From contig JAUIMM010000702.1 in NCBI GenBank assembly GCA_031769625.1, positions 2,650,501 to 2,714,500 on the forward strand: a stretch of 64,000 bases of DNA, read 5' to 3'. Made by a program: the position numbers and the translations under genes. How positions within the stretch are numbered: the first letter of the stretch is position 1; every line of letters starts with the position of its first letter. Under the pieces are notes generated by a model. It ran no database searches and was not told the DNA's origin. It was given only the letters and a program-made list of their open reading frames with translations. This document shows positions 33,394 to 43,981 of this stretch, piece by piece. Source of the stretch: Taudactylus pleione. Its lineage: Eukaryota > Chordata > Amphibia > Anura > Myobatrachidae.

Positions 33394-34911
33394 ATGAGAG
33401 CCTCGGCATTCACCAGGCGCGAGCTGATGGTGTTAACCGAGGTGATGGACAGGCGGATCACCAGCCAGCCTCCCCCCATCACCAATAGGGAAAAGCGTTC
33501 CGCATATGCAGAGGTACATGGCCGCCTGCGTTCCTTCGGCTCACGCCGCCAGAACGGCCAGCTGGAGCGCAGGTGGTCCGACCTGCAACGGCGGATGCCC
33601 CGCTTGCTGGCATGCTTTCGCATGCAGATCGCGGAAAGTAAGTTTTTGTGACTGTGGTTTTCATGTTTATCTTTGTGGCCCTAACTGCATGTGCATGTTT
33701 TCATGTATGGCCTATTTATTCTTTGTACTCATATCTGCATGTGCATGTTTTCATGTATGGCCTATTTATTCTCTGTACTCATATCTGCATGGGCATGTTT
33801 TCATGTATGGCCTATTTATTCTTTGTACTCATATCTGCATGTGCATGTTTTCATGTATGGCCTATTTATTCTTTGTACTCATATCTGCATGCGCATGTTT
33901 TCATGTATGGTCTATTTATTCTTTGTACTCATATCTGCATGCGCATGTTTTCATGTATGGCCTATTTATTCTTTGTACTCATATCTGCATGCGCATGTTT
34001 TCATGTATGGCCTATTTATTCTTTGTACTCATATCTGCATGCGCATGTTTTCATGTATGGCCTATTTATTCTTTGTACTCATATCTGCATGTGCATGTTT
34101 ACATATTTGTGGTGTCAAAAATTAGCGTTTAACAAGGTCAGGGTCGAAAATAACCACAATTTGTTTCCCATCTTTTAGGGGCAGAGCGAAGACTACGGCG
34201 TCATCGCCGTCAAAGACGGCGCTCTCGGCCCCTCTCCCCAACCCCCAGCCAAACATCCACACCCCAAAATTCCCTAATTTCCCCCTCCTCCCCAGCCTGC
34301 ACAGACCCTGTGGCACATGTGTCGGGGCTCCTTCCTCTACATCCCAATTCCCCCTCCCTCCAACCACCCCTCTCGTAACTAAATCCCAAATCACCCCTCC
34401 CACCTCGTTGGGGAATGTTGGCACCTCCGAGGAGGACGAGGGAGTTGCTTCTGTACCGGGCGTCATTTTGAACGTATGTTTGCCTTTTTTTTTTTTTTTT
34501 TAAATGTTTGTATCTAATCCTGTGTCTGTGCCTTTTACTTTTTTTGGTTTGTCAGAATTTGGTGTAGATTTCTGTTTGTCTTTACCTTTTACTGCTGATT
34601 TCCCCATACACATATTCCACCTGTCAAAATCTGATGTTTTTTGGTGCCATTTTTTGGGTGTCCATTTTTGGGTCCTTGGATTTTTTGGGTTAAATGTGCT
34701 TTTGGTCACAATATTGTCATTTTTGGATAGCTTTGTTTGGCTTGTTTTTTCATTGGGTTTCATTAATTATGTATTAAGCCCCACACTTTTCTAACCCACA
34801 GAGGACCAGAGGCGTTTGGCGGACCTAGCCGGATGCGTCGAAAGGATGCGGGGCTACGTCATCGGGCTGCTGGTGGTCCTTGACCATATGTCTGTGATCC
34901 TGCGTCCCTAA
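33394..34911 (+). CDS. Myb/SANT-like accessory protein A of the Harbinger element (3 exons)
   Basis: Exon 1 (33394-33637) encodes a compact Myb/SANT-like domain: FTRRELMVLTEVMDRRI, TNREKRSAYAEVHGRLRSFG, then RRWSDLQRRMPRL. It ends at a GTAAGT donor. The 541-bp intron is mostly a 50-bp tandem repeat and ends TCTTTTAG. Exon 2 (34179-34473) gives an Arg-rich run (AERRLRRHRRQRRRSRPLSP) and a Pro/Ser-rich linker. It needs one frame correction in the C-rich tract near 34370 before an acidic VGTSEEDEGVASV, and it ends at GTATGT. Exon 3 (34802-34911) encodes a short helical tail (RRLADLAGCVERMRGYVIGL) and TAA. Harbinger elements normally carry one Myb-like gene that binds the termini and imports the transposase; this one resembles protein B in layout. 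The splice model is read from consensus sites only. Confidence 0.6.
33686..34105. repeat. 50-bp tandem repeat, 8 full units plus partial, inside an intron
   Basis: TGCATGTGCATGTTTTCATG recurs at 33686, 33736, 33786 and every 50 bp to 34086. Since 50 is not a multiple of 3 all three frames cycle open, giving spurious ORFs. Confidence 0.95.
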
Positions 34912-35733
34912 TTTTTTTTTTTTTTTTTAAATAGTTGTATTAATTAAAAATTTAAACTTAACGTTCTGTCTAATTCCTTGTCTCCAAATCTTAGATTGTT
35001 TACACTGACATAAGTAGACTCTTCCAGCAAGTATTTGCAATTAATGTCACTAAGATTGTGTGTTGTATTTTTTAGGGAAACAGGCACATGAAACACCTAA
35101 CAGTAACAATCTGCTTGGCCTTTTTTTGTGTGACAATTTATATATTACTACATTTTACATGTTCCAATTTGGGGGGCAACCTTCTTAGGCCGAGATTACA
35201 AAGCCTACTGATTGTACAGAATTCCTTTTGGTGTTGGTTTTGACCCAGAAAGCATATTTAAATTTAGATCAAATTGCGTCATTACAGGATTAACCCTTAA
35301 TAAATTTTAACATGGGTGAACCTGGTTACACTTGCTTGTAATGGTCAATAAAATTTGCAAAATTACACTCTCAAAACATTTATTCACAACATAACTAAAA
35401 AACCAAAGTGTTGACTCACAAACAATACACACAGTGAAAACAAAAAATACAACCCATCAAACACCATATGAAAAAAGTAATGAAAAATCAAGAACTGGTT
35501 GGCGAAGGAGCATACCAACATGATTCCACAAATGTTGCATTGCAATATTGGTTCCAGAATATATATCTAATGTGTCCCCATGAAGGTTTTTTTTGGGTAG
35601 CAGGAAGTAGTCATCGTTTGAGTCCCAAAGATTATGAAATCAAACAGAAGATGGGAAACAAAAAACAAATTAATTAGATGGTCTCCAAAAATCCTTACCA
35701 CATTGTGTCAAAAAACTTTTTTGTTGCCAATAA
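34912..35733. other. Intergenic stretch of the Harbinger element
   Basis: AT-rich, with converging 3' ends of Myb-like A (AATTAAAA and AATAAA-like signals at about 34936 and 35349) and of the transposase. No gene seen. Confidence 0.5.
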
Positions 35734-36756
35734 TTACCTAAAATATCTGGCCACCACATCATCGCGTATGGCCCCCCCACATACTGACCTCCGACCAACC
35801 TCGGGGGGGCCATCCTCAGGCAAGACATCCTCTGGCTGCATTGGGACACCACTCCTTATGGCGATGTTGTGAAATATCCCACACAGGACCACAATTTTCG
35901 AAACCATATCCGGCAAATACATGAGCTCGCCACCAGAGCGGTGGAGGCATCTGAATCGGCCTTTTAAAAGGCCGATACAGCGCTCCACCACTTGCCTGGT
36001 GGCTGTAAGTGCGGCATTAAAATTACTTTGTGGCCCTGGTGTGGGAGCCAAATAAGGAGTGAGCAGCCAGGGCGTGCAAGGGTAGCCACTGTCTCCTGTG
36101 AAAAAGAAGTGACAACATCAGGATCACTGTGTATCAAGCTTAACATTGTTATGTACTAAAGGTCTCCACTTACCCAGAAGCCACGCATCACCAGCTTGTA
36201 GGTTGTTTAATTTGTGCCATATCCCTGATTGCCGGATGACGAATGAGTCATGTGCACTTCCGGGTAATTTTGCATTCAGGGACAGGATCTGGAGGGAGGC
36301 ATCACATACCACCATTACATTCAGGGAGTGATAGTGTTTCCGGTTGTGAAATATGGCCTCCAGCCGTGCTGGAGGCTGAAGTGGTATGTGAGTACCGTCC
36401 ACAACCCCTATGATGTGTGGGAAGCCAGCTATTTGGTCAAAATTGGCCTTGGCCACACTAAGGACACCCATATCCAAAGGCATTTTAATAAAATGATGGA
36501 GGTGCTTGAAAAGGGCCTCCATCACTGCCCTCAGGATCTGGGAAACAGAGGATTGTGAGATTCCCGCCACTATTCCCACCGTTGTTTGAAACGATCCTGA
36601 GGCACAGAAATGTAACACCGCCATAAATTGCGTAAGTGGTGGTATTGCTGTAGGACTGTCAATTTGCCGCTCAAGATCACTCTCTATTAATGAGAGAGTG
36701 TCTATGATGATTTGGGGCGGAAGACGGTAGCGTCTTAACACCTCATCATCGGGCAT
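35734..36756 (-). CDS. Harbinger DDE transposase (HARBI1-like nuclease, 2 exons)
   Basis: This enzyme would excise and insert the element. Exon 1 (36756-36174) starts MPDDEVLRRYRLPPQIIIDT and includes the helix-turn-helix VGIVAGISQSSVSQILRAVM. The first catalytic Asp is in IGVVDGTHIPLQPP and the second in LPGSAHDSFVIRQS, ending AWLLG at a GTAAGT donor. A 78-bp intron (36173-36096, ending TTTTTCACAG) joins to exon 2 (36095-35734). Exon 2 reads DSGYPCTPWLLTPYLAP, then the catalytic Glu in TRQVVERCIGLLKGRFRCL, and a stop after VARYFR. The splice restores the family sequence exactly. The model gives 314 residues. Upstream, IYRTRVTLFG is in frame with MPDDEV but stops lie before it, while an Arg-rich start (MLPESDQPQSRPRRR, from about 36855) is in another frame, so the N-terminus may carry a one-base shift near 36790. 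Confidence 0.88.
36096..36173 (-). other. Intron of the Harbinger transposase
   Basis: Minus-strand GTAAGT donor, TTTTTCACAG acceptor, 78 bp. Reading through it destroys the conserved GDSGYPC segment. Confidence 0.85.
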
Positions 36757-36859
36757 TCCAAAAAGGGTGACACGTGTTCGATATATCTGGGCCTTGCACG
36801 CCTACGATGCCTACGCCTGGGACGAGATTGAGGTTGGTCAGATTCCGGGAGCATGGCCA

Positions 36860-37918
36860 GAACAATCCGACCAAGATCAACCTGAAATTGCAAGAATTGA
36901 ATGTAAGGTGTTTTTGCCCAAAAATAATTGAAAAATTACTTAGCTTGACGATACAATCCAATGATGCTTACATGCCGGGTCATTGTCATGATTTTCCCAA
37001 CCTATAAATAATAACAAATAAACAATGCAACAATTTAGGATGGGCATTTAGGAATCTAAATTGGGTGCAAGACAAAACAGAAAAGGGGAGAAACACACAT
37101 TTGGGCAAAGAGCAAAACTACAGTGCGCAGACTACCTCAATTTGGGCCCAAATGTTTTAAAAAAATGCTAAAGGGAAATCACAACCAATTTCACGGTACA
37201 AAATAAGCAGATAAAAATGCGCTAATTAATTCGCAAATACAAGGCAAAAAATACGCAGATAAAAATGCGCTAATTAATTCACAAATACAAGGCAAAAAAT
37301 ATGCAGATAAAAAAAAGCAAATTAGTTCATACATTTCGGAATCACAAAACCAAAGTTTAAAAGTGTAAGGTCAAACAAAGTTGCGTAAAAAAAAACATGA
37401 CCATTTAATAAACAAGTGAAAATATAAACTTACCAATAGAGGATATATAAGTCACCGGATAAAAAGGTCGTTGGGGCAGAGCCAAAAGAAACCTAACAAA
37501 GGAGATTTTTAAAGAAATTAACGAGCCAAACTTCACAAAAAGAAGGAGACACAAAGTGAACAAAAGTAAGACGGGCAAAAACGTACCAAAAAAAACCACG
37601 ACAAAGAAAACAACCACAGCAAAAAAAGCGAACGGAAAATAAAACTCCAAAAAGACAAACCAAAAACCACTCCAAACAACGCCAAATCCAAATCCCGCCA
37701 ACAATCCACTCTGACCAACGTAACCTCCAACAACCAACAACCGCCACCTCGACTCGAGACGCCCCAAGCCATAAATAGTGTTTATTTTCCCGCACAAATT
37801 AAGGAGGAATCATAGGAACGCACAATGAATGATGCGGACGAAAAATAAGGACGCATGTATAAATACGTCACGACCCAAAAAAAAACATTCTGGTGTATTT
37901 CTTGTTGGGAGATAAGAA
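36860..37918. promoter_or_regulatory. Divergent intergenic region between transposase and Myb-like B
   Basis: AT-rich, with a 51-bp unit repeated about 2.5 times at 37205-37320 (GCAGATAAAAATGCGCTAAT). Because the two genes diverge from it, it probably holds both promoters, but no clear TATA box was assigned. Confidence 0.4.
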
Positions 37919-39267
37919 ATGGCTACAGACCAGGGAAACAATGGCCAAGAGTCTGCCGGTAAGTATTTCATGCATTTCCAAACAAGGATTATTTTGAAAC
38001 ATAATATAGTTGAAGTTGTCAAGCTTAAATTTCTCAACGTTTAAACAAATAGGTGAGGAGGATGACATGGAAGAGGCTGCTGGGCCCAGTATTCCGGCCA
38101 AAGCAGGGAAAAAGAAAAGGCAGCCACAATTCACAAGAAAGGAAATGGAGGTTTTGGTTCAGAAGTGTGTGGACATCCTGCCACAGGCAGACAGGAATAT
38201 GGGTGCAAGCCAGAAGTGGAGAATGTGGGAGGAGGTAGCCAGTGCTGTCAATAGGGAGGGTGATTATGTCCGTCTAGCCCGGGATGTCAAACGGCGGTAA
38301 GTAAAAACGTGACCCCCCTAAAACCAAAAACCAAAAAAAAAAACGGAATAATGGTTCCTTTTTCACCCACAGATGGAGCGACTTCAAATATCGCCTGAAA
38401 CAAAAAATGGCGGACAGGTCCCACCCCTGTGTCATTGGAGTTGAATGATTTAGAAGAGCTGGCACAGGGGTGTGTGCAGGCAGTGGAGGTGTTTGGCGTG
38501 TCCAACATGGATACGGACATGCCAGACTTTGCGGCTCCTCATGTTGTCCCAGGTAAATATTGTGATGTCACCAACTCTGAAATGTTATTGTGCCAATATG
38601 TAGATTCTAATGTGACTCTTTTCTCATTTTTCAAACAGAGACACAGGCGGATGAGTCTGCTCCAGAGGGGAGCCTTGGCCACAGAATTTCTGCTGGCTCT
38701 GCAGGGGAGGAACCAGTACATCCGGCTGAGGACCCTGCAGAAGCCAGTCCAGGGCAATCCACCTCGCAGGCAGTGTCCCTCCTCACAGAACTCAATTTTA
38801 AATCGGATTTCCATACGGAGATTCTGCAGAGGATGGACGCCAGTCTGCTACGGGTGGCTGAGGCCCTGGAGCAAAATGCTGCGGCCAACGTGACCATTGG
38901 TCAGGCCCTGGCGGAAAATACCAGGGCCAACATCCGCATCGCCAATGCCCTGGAGCAGCTCGTTCGCCAGCACATGGTGGAGCCGACCTCCCTTCCTGCC
39001 GGAACATCAGGATCCTCCACCTCTGGCACAACATCTGCCAATCCTCCAAATGTGCCTAGCCCTGTGCCTAGTCCAGAGGCCACAACATCTGCCTCTGGAC
39101 AGGCCAGCCCGATGACATCCCGGACCCGGTCTGGCGCCCTCCCTCCCCCAGCCAAACAGGGGAAAAACGTTGACAGCACTGGCTACTTTAACCCACACTC
39201 CTTCTGTGCTTGCCCCATATTCCTTTCTGGCCAAAACTTCCCTCTCCTTCTTGTGAATTGTTTTTAA
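37919..39267 (+). CDS. Myb/SANT-like accessory protein B of the Harbinger element (4 exons)
   Basis: Exon 1 (37919-37958) gives MATDQGNNGQESA. Exon 2 (38053-38296) gives GEEDDMEEAAG, a basic AKAGKKKRQPQ and the Myb-like helix FTRKEMEVLVQKCVDILPQ, then MWEEVASAVN and ARDVKR. Exon 3 (38373-38552) completes the domain with RWSDFKYRLKQKMADRS, then after one frame break near 38425 LELNDLEELAQGCVQAVEVF. Exon 4 (38639-39267) encodes an acidic linker and a long coiled-coil-like helix (EILQRMDASLLRVAEALEQ ... RIANALEQLVRQHM). A Pro/Ser/Thr tail follows, and TAA. Splice phases agree across all three introns. In the family this protein binds element ends and partners the transposase. The single break near 38425 may mark decay, or a splice variant I cannot resolve. 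Confidence 0.72.
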
Positions 39268-40214
39268 TTTTTTTATTTAAGTTTCCATACCTTTTATGTT
39301 TGCACAAATTAATTTTTTTTTAGGAATAACACTGCCAAAAATGTTTGGGCCAAAAATGTGCCAGAAATTGATTTTAATTTCCAATAAATTGAGAAAAAAT
39401 GTTCGACATTGTATTCTGACATTATTTTAGAAATGGTTTACATTTAATCCTGGCCCACAAGGCAAAAACGAGCACCCAAAAAATTAAAAGTTGAAAAAAA
39501 AACAAAGGGCACTTTAAGGAACACTTTAAAATTTACATAAGGATGCAAATTCGCCCGACAAATTCAAAATGGAAAAATACACACAAACATGATGACATTA
39601 TTGTTACAATAGCACAAAAACCAAATATCAACCCAAAAAAACAGACCAACAAATGTACGCGAATTGATTGTGTAAACCTGAAATTAGCAGCTATGATTTC
39701 CACCTGCGTACGGTTTTGTGCTAACCAAAAAAACTGTTTTCCAAACACAATACAAGCTGGTTTTCAATACAAAACTGATTGTTTTTCTGACAAGCCGTGA
39801 TTAATCGATGAAACATCGTGGAGGGCCGGGACGGAGGAGAAGGCCATCGCCAATGTGGTCGAGTAATCCAGGCCCCAAGCTGTGCGAGCAGTTTGAACGG
39901 AAAGAGGATCATCCAGTGACGTATGACTTGGTACGAACACATTTGACGTTCGCATCAGATAATGTATGTACGCCCAAAAAACGCCTCGCCACGCCTGCGT
40001 TTTTCCATCTCCACCCCCGTCAACGCCCAAAAACGCCCTATTCTGTCAATCACATTTGACATGTCACTTCCTGTACGCAATTTGACGAACGAGACAAAAA
40101 AACTCGCAATATGCCGTACGCACACGCGCAGTGTTACACCGACGCATGCGCGCTTTCTCAACATCGGAACGCAACGTGCGTACTGCTGTTAACGAGCGGC
40201 TCTGAATGAGGGCC
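39268..40214. other. 3' noncoding part and right end of the Harbinger element
   Basis: AATAAA occurs at about 39384. The last 300 bp share scattered blocks with the 599-bp MITE at 53661 (CACGCCTGCGTT, ATTCTGTCA, GCATGCGC and the terminal AACGAGCGGCTCTGAATGAG). Confidence 0.65.
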
Positions 40215-40231
40215 TAGGTTTTTTATTTAAG

Positions 40232-40567
40232 AAATACACATTTCTTTTAAACACTAGCTGTTTTTTAGAGGTTTACCAGCACAGTTTTATATACATTTTT
40301 GAATGGACAGTGTCGTCAATAAATACAAAAAAAATTTTCATATGGAATATATTAAATACAAACATAAACAATAAATACAAATTAATTTTAATTGTATACT
40401 AAGGGCCTCATTTACCAATGAACCTGCACAAGTGCATAACACTTTCTCCTGTGGCAGGGACACAACAAAGCCACAAGGCTTTGTTGAAGCTGGAAAGACC
40501 TTTGCTGGGTTCCCAATGCCCGGCAACCGTATTAGTCTCACCATCTATAGATGGTGTAAGTGGTATG
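40232..40567. other. Unassigned AT-rich sequence
   Basis: No ORF or repeat family identified. GGGCCTCATTTACCAATG at about 40402 may be the start of another small element. Confidence 0.35.
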
Positions 40568-40937
40568 AGGGAGATGTACCAAGCCTTGTAGAGTGATAAA
40601 GTGGAGAGAGATAAAGTACCAACCAATCAACTCTTAACTCACTTTACAGGCTCTGTTTGAAAAATTACATTTAGGGGTAAATTTACTAAAGTGAGAGTTT
40701 TTAAAAGTGAGTTTTAGAAGTGATGCTGCCCTTAGCAACCAATTAGATTCTAGCTATTATCTTCTAGAAGGTGCTAGTTAAATGTTAAGTAGAATCTGAA
40801 TGGTTGCTATGGGCAACATCATTTCTAAACCTCACTTCTAAAAACAATCACTTTAGTAAATGTACCCCTTAGGAGCTGATTGGTTGGTACTTTATCTCTC
40901 TCCCCTTTATCATTTTCCAAGGCTTAGTACATCTCCC
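40568..40937. mobile_element. MITE (GGGAGATGTACCAAGCC ends) split by an inner MITE
   Basis: The ends GGGAGATGTACCAAGCCTTG and GGGGAGATGTACTAAGCCTTG (reverse complement) enclose about 175 bp once the inner element is subtracted. An uninterrupted relative lies at 47317-47510. Confidence 0.8.
40674..40868. mobile_element. Inner Harbinger-type MITE (195 bp, TSD TTA)
   Basis: TIRs GGGGTAAATTTACTAAAGTG and GGGGTACATTTACTAAAGTG (reverse complement) are flanked by TTA at 40671-40673 and 40869-40871. The interior is palindromic (AGCAACCAATTAGATTCTAG ...). Confidence 0.88.
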
Positions 40938-40968
40938 CATGTGACAGTGAGAAACATCAGTAATCTTA

Positions 40969-41796
40969 AGGTGCTTACACACTTGGCGATGTGCTCATGA
41001 TCTGACATCGTGTACGATTTCCCTTGAACTCTCCCCAGGAGCTCCCCAGCAGTCGTGGGCACGATTTGGTCTAAAAAGCTGCCAATTTGATACATGATCC
41101 CACGATCTATTGTGCATCGTGACGGAAGTCCAACTCGTGAGATAGTTCGTGAGTTTGCCAAACAACACACGAAGATCTTCACGATTGGGTGGAAATTTAA
41201 AAGATGGACTGGGCTAGCTTGGGGGTATAAAAAGCAGGTGCCATTTTAACCCTGTGCACATTCTGCTCTGCTACTAGTGAGGCTAGGTGTATACCTGCTG
41301 AACCCTGTACAATGCTACTGTGCTCTGCTTTGTATTTGGCTTACCTTTGTGTTTTACCTGCAAGTGTGTGCTACCTACCTGCATTCTATCCTGTCCCTGA
41401 ATTCTGTGCTGATGGAGCCCTATCGGTATAGAGTGTTGGTCGTCTATGCTGAAGTCAAGGTGATCAAGGAGAGGGCCCAGCAAAGGAGGAGAGCATGCTG
41501 GACCAAGGAGTGGCTGCTGCAAAGGGATACTCTCACACGTCCCTGCTGATGGAGATCAAGGAGAACAACCCAGACGACTACTGCAACTACCTGCGCATGG
41601 ATGATCCCACCTTCCAGGAGTTGCTCAGTATGGTGACCCCCCCACATCCAGAGGCAGGACACAAGGCTGCGGAGGGCAATCCCTGCTGAAGAGAGGTTGG
41701 TGGCTACCCTGAGGTACCTGGCTACAGGAAGGTCACTGGAAGACCTGAAGTTTGGAAACCTCATCTCCCCTCAGTCCTTGGGCGTCATCGTATTCT
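40969..41796 (+). pseudogene. Truncated Harbinger of a second lineage: 5' end, promoter and transposase N-terminus
   Basis: The left terminus AGGTGCTTACACACTTGGCG follows a TTA at 40966-40968. A TATA box (GGTATAAAAAG) lies at about 41225. From ATG 41412 the frame gives a short N-terminus then RRRACWTKEWLLQRD. After a frameshift near 41523 it reads YSHTSLLMEIKENNPDDYCN and YLRMDDPTFQELLSMVTP, then after one C too many near 41640 RLRRAIPAEERLVATLRYLA and TGRSLEDLKFGNLISPQSLG. That is the conserved N-terminal domain of HARBI1-like transposases, distinct from the one at 35734-36756. Homology stops near 41791, where L1 sequence begins, so the catalytic half is absent. Confidence 0.8.
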
Positions 41797-43229
41797 AAGG
41801 TGTCTCACTCTGACCACCCAACAGTGGGTCCTACTCTATCACTGTGGAAGAGGCTGTGTGCAAAACCTGGTGTTTCCTCGCTGGTGTTTCCACTTACACC
41901 CATTGTACATAACCCCCTTTTTACCCCTGGGATTTCCAGACACTCTATGTCCTCCTGGTCAAAGGCAGGTATTACTAAAATGGGCCACTTGATTTTGGGT
42001 GGTGTGTTTAAGTCTTTTAGAGATTTGTTGGCTTAATCAAATTTATTGGTTCTACCTACAGATCCGCCACTTTGCTTCTTCTCTGGGAGGTCTTGCTAAA
42101 TTCAATAGAGACATGACTCATTTTGAGACTGTATTCTCATCCTAATGCTCCTGTTCATGTAATTTACGCCATATATAAAATACTTCTGACATCACATCTA
42201 CCTGATAGTCCGGCATTCCAAGATGTTTGGGAACGGGAGTTTCATTCTAGGGGTATACAGATTAATTGGGAGAAAGTGTATCAGACTACTGGTACCTGTT
42301 CTTCAAGTCTGGAAGTTGTGGAAACACAATATAAAGTATTGTCGAGGTGGTATCGTTGCCCGGTTACATTACATAAATTTTCTCCTGGAGTGTTTCCGCT
42401 CTGCTGGCGATGTCTTCAGGATAGGGGTTCGTTATTCCACATATGGTGGGACTGCCCACTGATTGTCCCGTTTTGGAGGAAGATTATGGCCTTGGCATCA
42501 GAGATTCTTGGTTCACATGTCCCGACTGGGCCTGACTTTTGGCTCTTATCACACTCACATATACCCATTTCTAAATATAAAAAATCTTTACTCAAACATC
42601 TGAATAATGCAGCCAGAGTGGTGATTCCAGTTTGTTGGTGTTCTTCTGTACTTTCCTCACACTGGGATAGGTTCCAACGCATAGATTTTTTTTATGTCAA
42701 TGGATGAAAATTTTTATTCGACCCACCCCCCAACCCACCCTCCCGAAAAGCATTATGATTATGTGTCACTATGGTCTGGTTGAATAGACTTTAAATCTTC
42801 TTCCTCCTACAGGGATTTGATACCCCGAGACCAAGTATAAGTAACTGTTTTCATGGGCTATAATATGTAGCTTTGGTTATACATTTTCCATCTAGACCTC
42901 AAATGACCACATACTTTTATGTTTATTTTTATTATTTATTGGATATCTGTGTTCTGCTCTATATTATTCCTTATGCCCCCTCCCTCCTTTTTTCCCTTGT
43001 ATATCCCTGTTGTTTGTCTCACATTATGTCTATATGTTTTTGATTGTATTATTATTTTTGCAGTTTTATGGATATATGCAAATTGGATTACGCACATTTT
43101 GTGTATCTTGTTTATTATATTGAATTACATGATTAGTCCAGTATTTCTTTTTCTCTGTTCTGCTATTGTACAGTACATGTTTATTGAAAAACATGAGAAA
43201 AAATTAAAATAAAGAATTTATTAAAAAAA
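41797..43229 (+). pseudogene. 5'-truncated L1 retrotransposon, ORF2 C-terminus and poly(A) tail
   Basis: VSHSDHPTVGPTLSLWKRLC (about 41797), a SSLVFPLTPIVHNPLF segment and, after shifts, WFYLQIRHFASSLGGLAKFN are followed by the ORF2 C-terminal domain. That domain has VLSRWYRCPVTLHKFSPGVF and the Cys/His motif CWRCLQDRGSLFHIWWDCP (about 42400-42460). The stop at 42705-42707 is followed by about 500 bp of 3' UTR. AATAAAG and a short A-run end at 43229. Endonuclease and RT domains are missing, as in common 5'-truncated insertions. No clear target duplication was found. Confidence 0.82.
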
Positions 43230-43440
43230 AGAGAAGCTGCTTATAAAGAACATGTGGAGGGGCTTATGTCATATAAGGGATATTTATATAGGAGGGGACT
43301 GATGGTACATGAGGGGCATGTGGAGGGACTGATGGCACATAAGGGGCATCTGGAGGGCTTTTTTTGTCATAAAAGGGTCTTAGGGCCATTAACAGGCATG
43401 TGAAGAGGTAAAGTCAGATGGGAAGCAGTATAAGTAAAAT
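43230..43440. repeat. Short imperfect tandem repeat (about 40 bp)
   Basis: CATGTGGAGGGACTGATGGC-ACATAAGGGGCAT-type units recur three or four times. The sequence between 43441 and 43746 is unassigned. Confidence 0.6.
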
Positions 43441-43746
43441 AGGAGCTGAAATGACCTAACCCACACTGCTACTCTTTATATTTATATACTGATTTTGTGC
43501 ATTAGCCAGCCCCCCTCCTTTTTCTTGCATGCTCCTGCACTTTTCCTTCCTATTCTCAATTTTTCTTCTACTTCTGCTGAACTTATTACATCTTTATTGT
43601 CTATAGTCTTGAGCTCGTCTCCGGCTGGCCAGCATTGTTGTTCTTTGCAGCTTCTTGTCTTCTTGAAGATGAGTGGTTATGATCTCATGTCATCTCAACC
43701 CCTGCGTGGCATGATCAATCGATGAACCCACAAGTCAGCACCTCAG

Positions 43747-43981
43747 GGGCCAAATTTAATAGGGTGAGAGTTTAAAAAATTTGAGAGTTTAGCAGTAAAC
43801 TCTCACGGTATCACATTGGTCGAGTTGTATTTTCAAAATGGAAAAACATCTGGATGAGAGTTTAAATCGTGAGTTTCTTGAGTCTGAAAAACATGCAAGT
43901 CTTCATGTTCTGTGACTTTATTACATTTTCCGAGTTTACTCTTACATTTTCTAAATCTCTCACCCTTATTACATTTGGCCC
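43747..43981. mobile_element. MITE with GGGCCAAATTTAATAGGGTG ends
   Basis: The left end GGGCCAAATTTAATAGGGTG and the right end GGGCCAAATGTAATAAGGGT (reverse complement) form TIRs of about 28 bp ending in GAGAG(T/A)TT. The TSD is unclear. Its right end is repeated at 46036-46080 at the start of the second segmental copy. Confidence 0.7.

Larger units (their letters stand above)
32715..40214. mobile_element. Three-gene Harbinger transposon (7,500 bp, TSD TAG)
   Basis: Both ends read GGCCCTCATTCAGA inward and are flanked by TAG at 32712-32714 and 40215-40217. A 36-bp target repeat stands intact at 32657-32692, while the next copy is split at exactly that point (32693-32714 and 40218-40231). That supplies an empty site and proves a 3-bp duplication. 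Gene order is Myb-like A (+), transposase (-), Myb-like B (+). The interval 36860-37918 between the divergent transposase and Myb-like B starts is the likely shared promoter region. Confidence 0.9.

Noticed and set aside
33506..34178. Overlapping plus-strand ORFs of 144-208 codons
   Set aside because: They run through the 50-bp tandem repeat in all three frames; the stretch is better explained as an intron.
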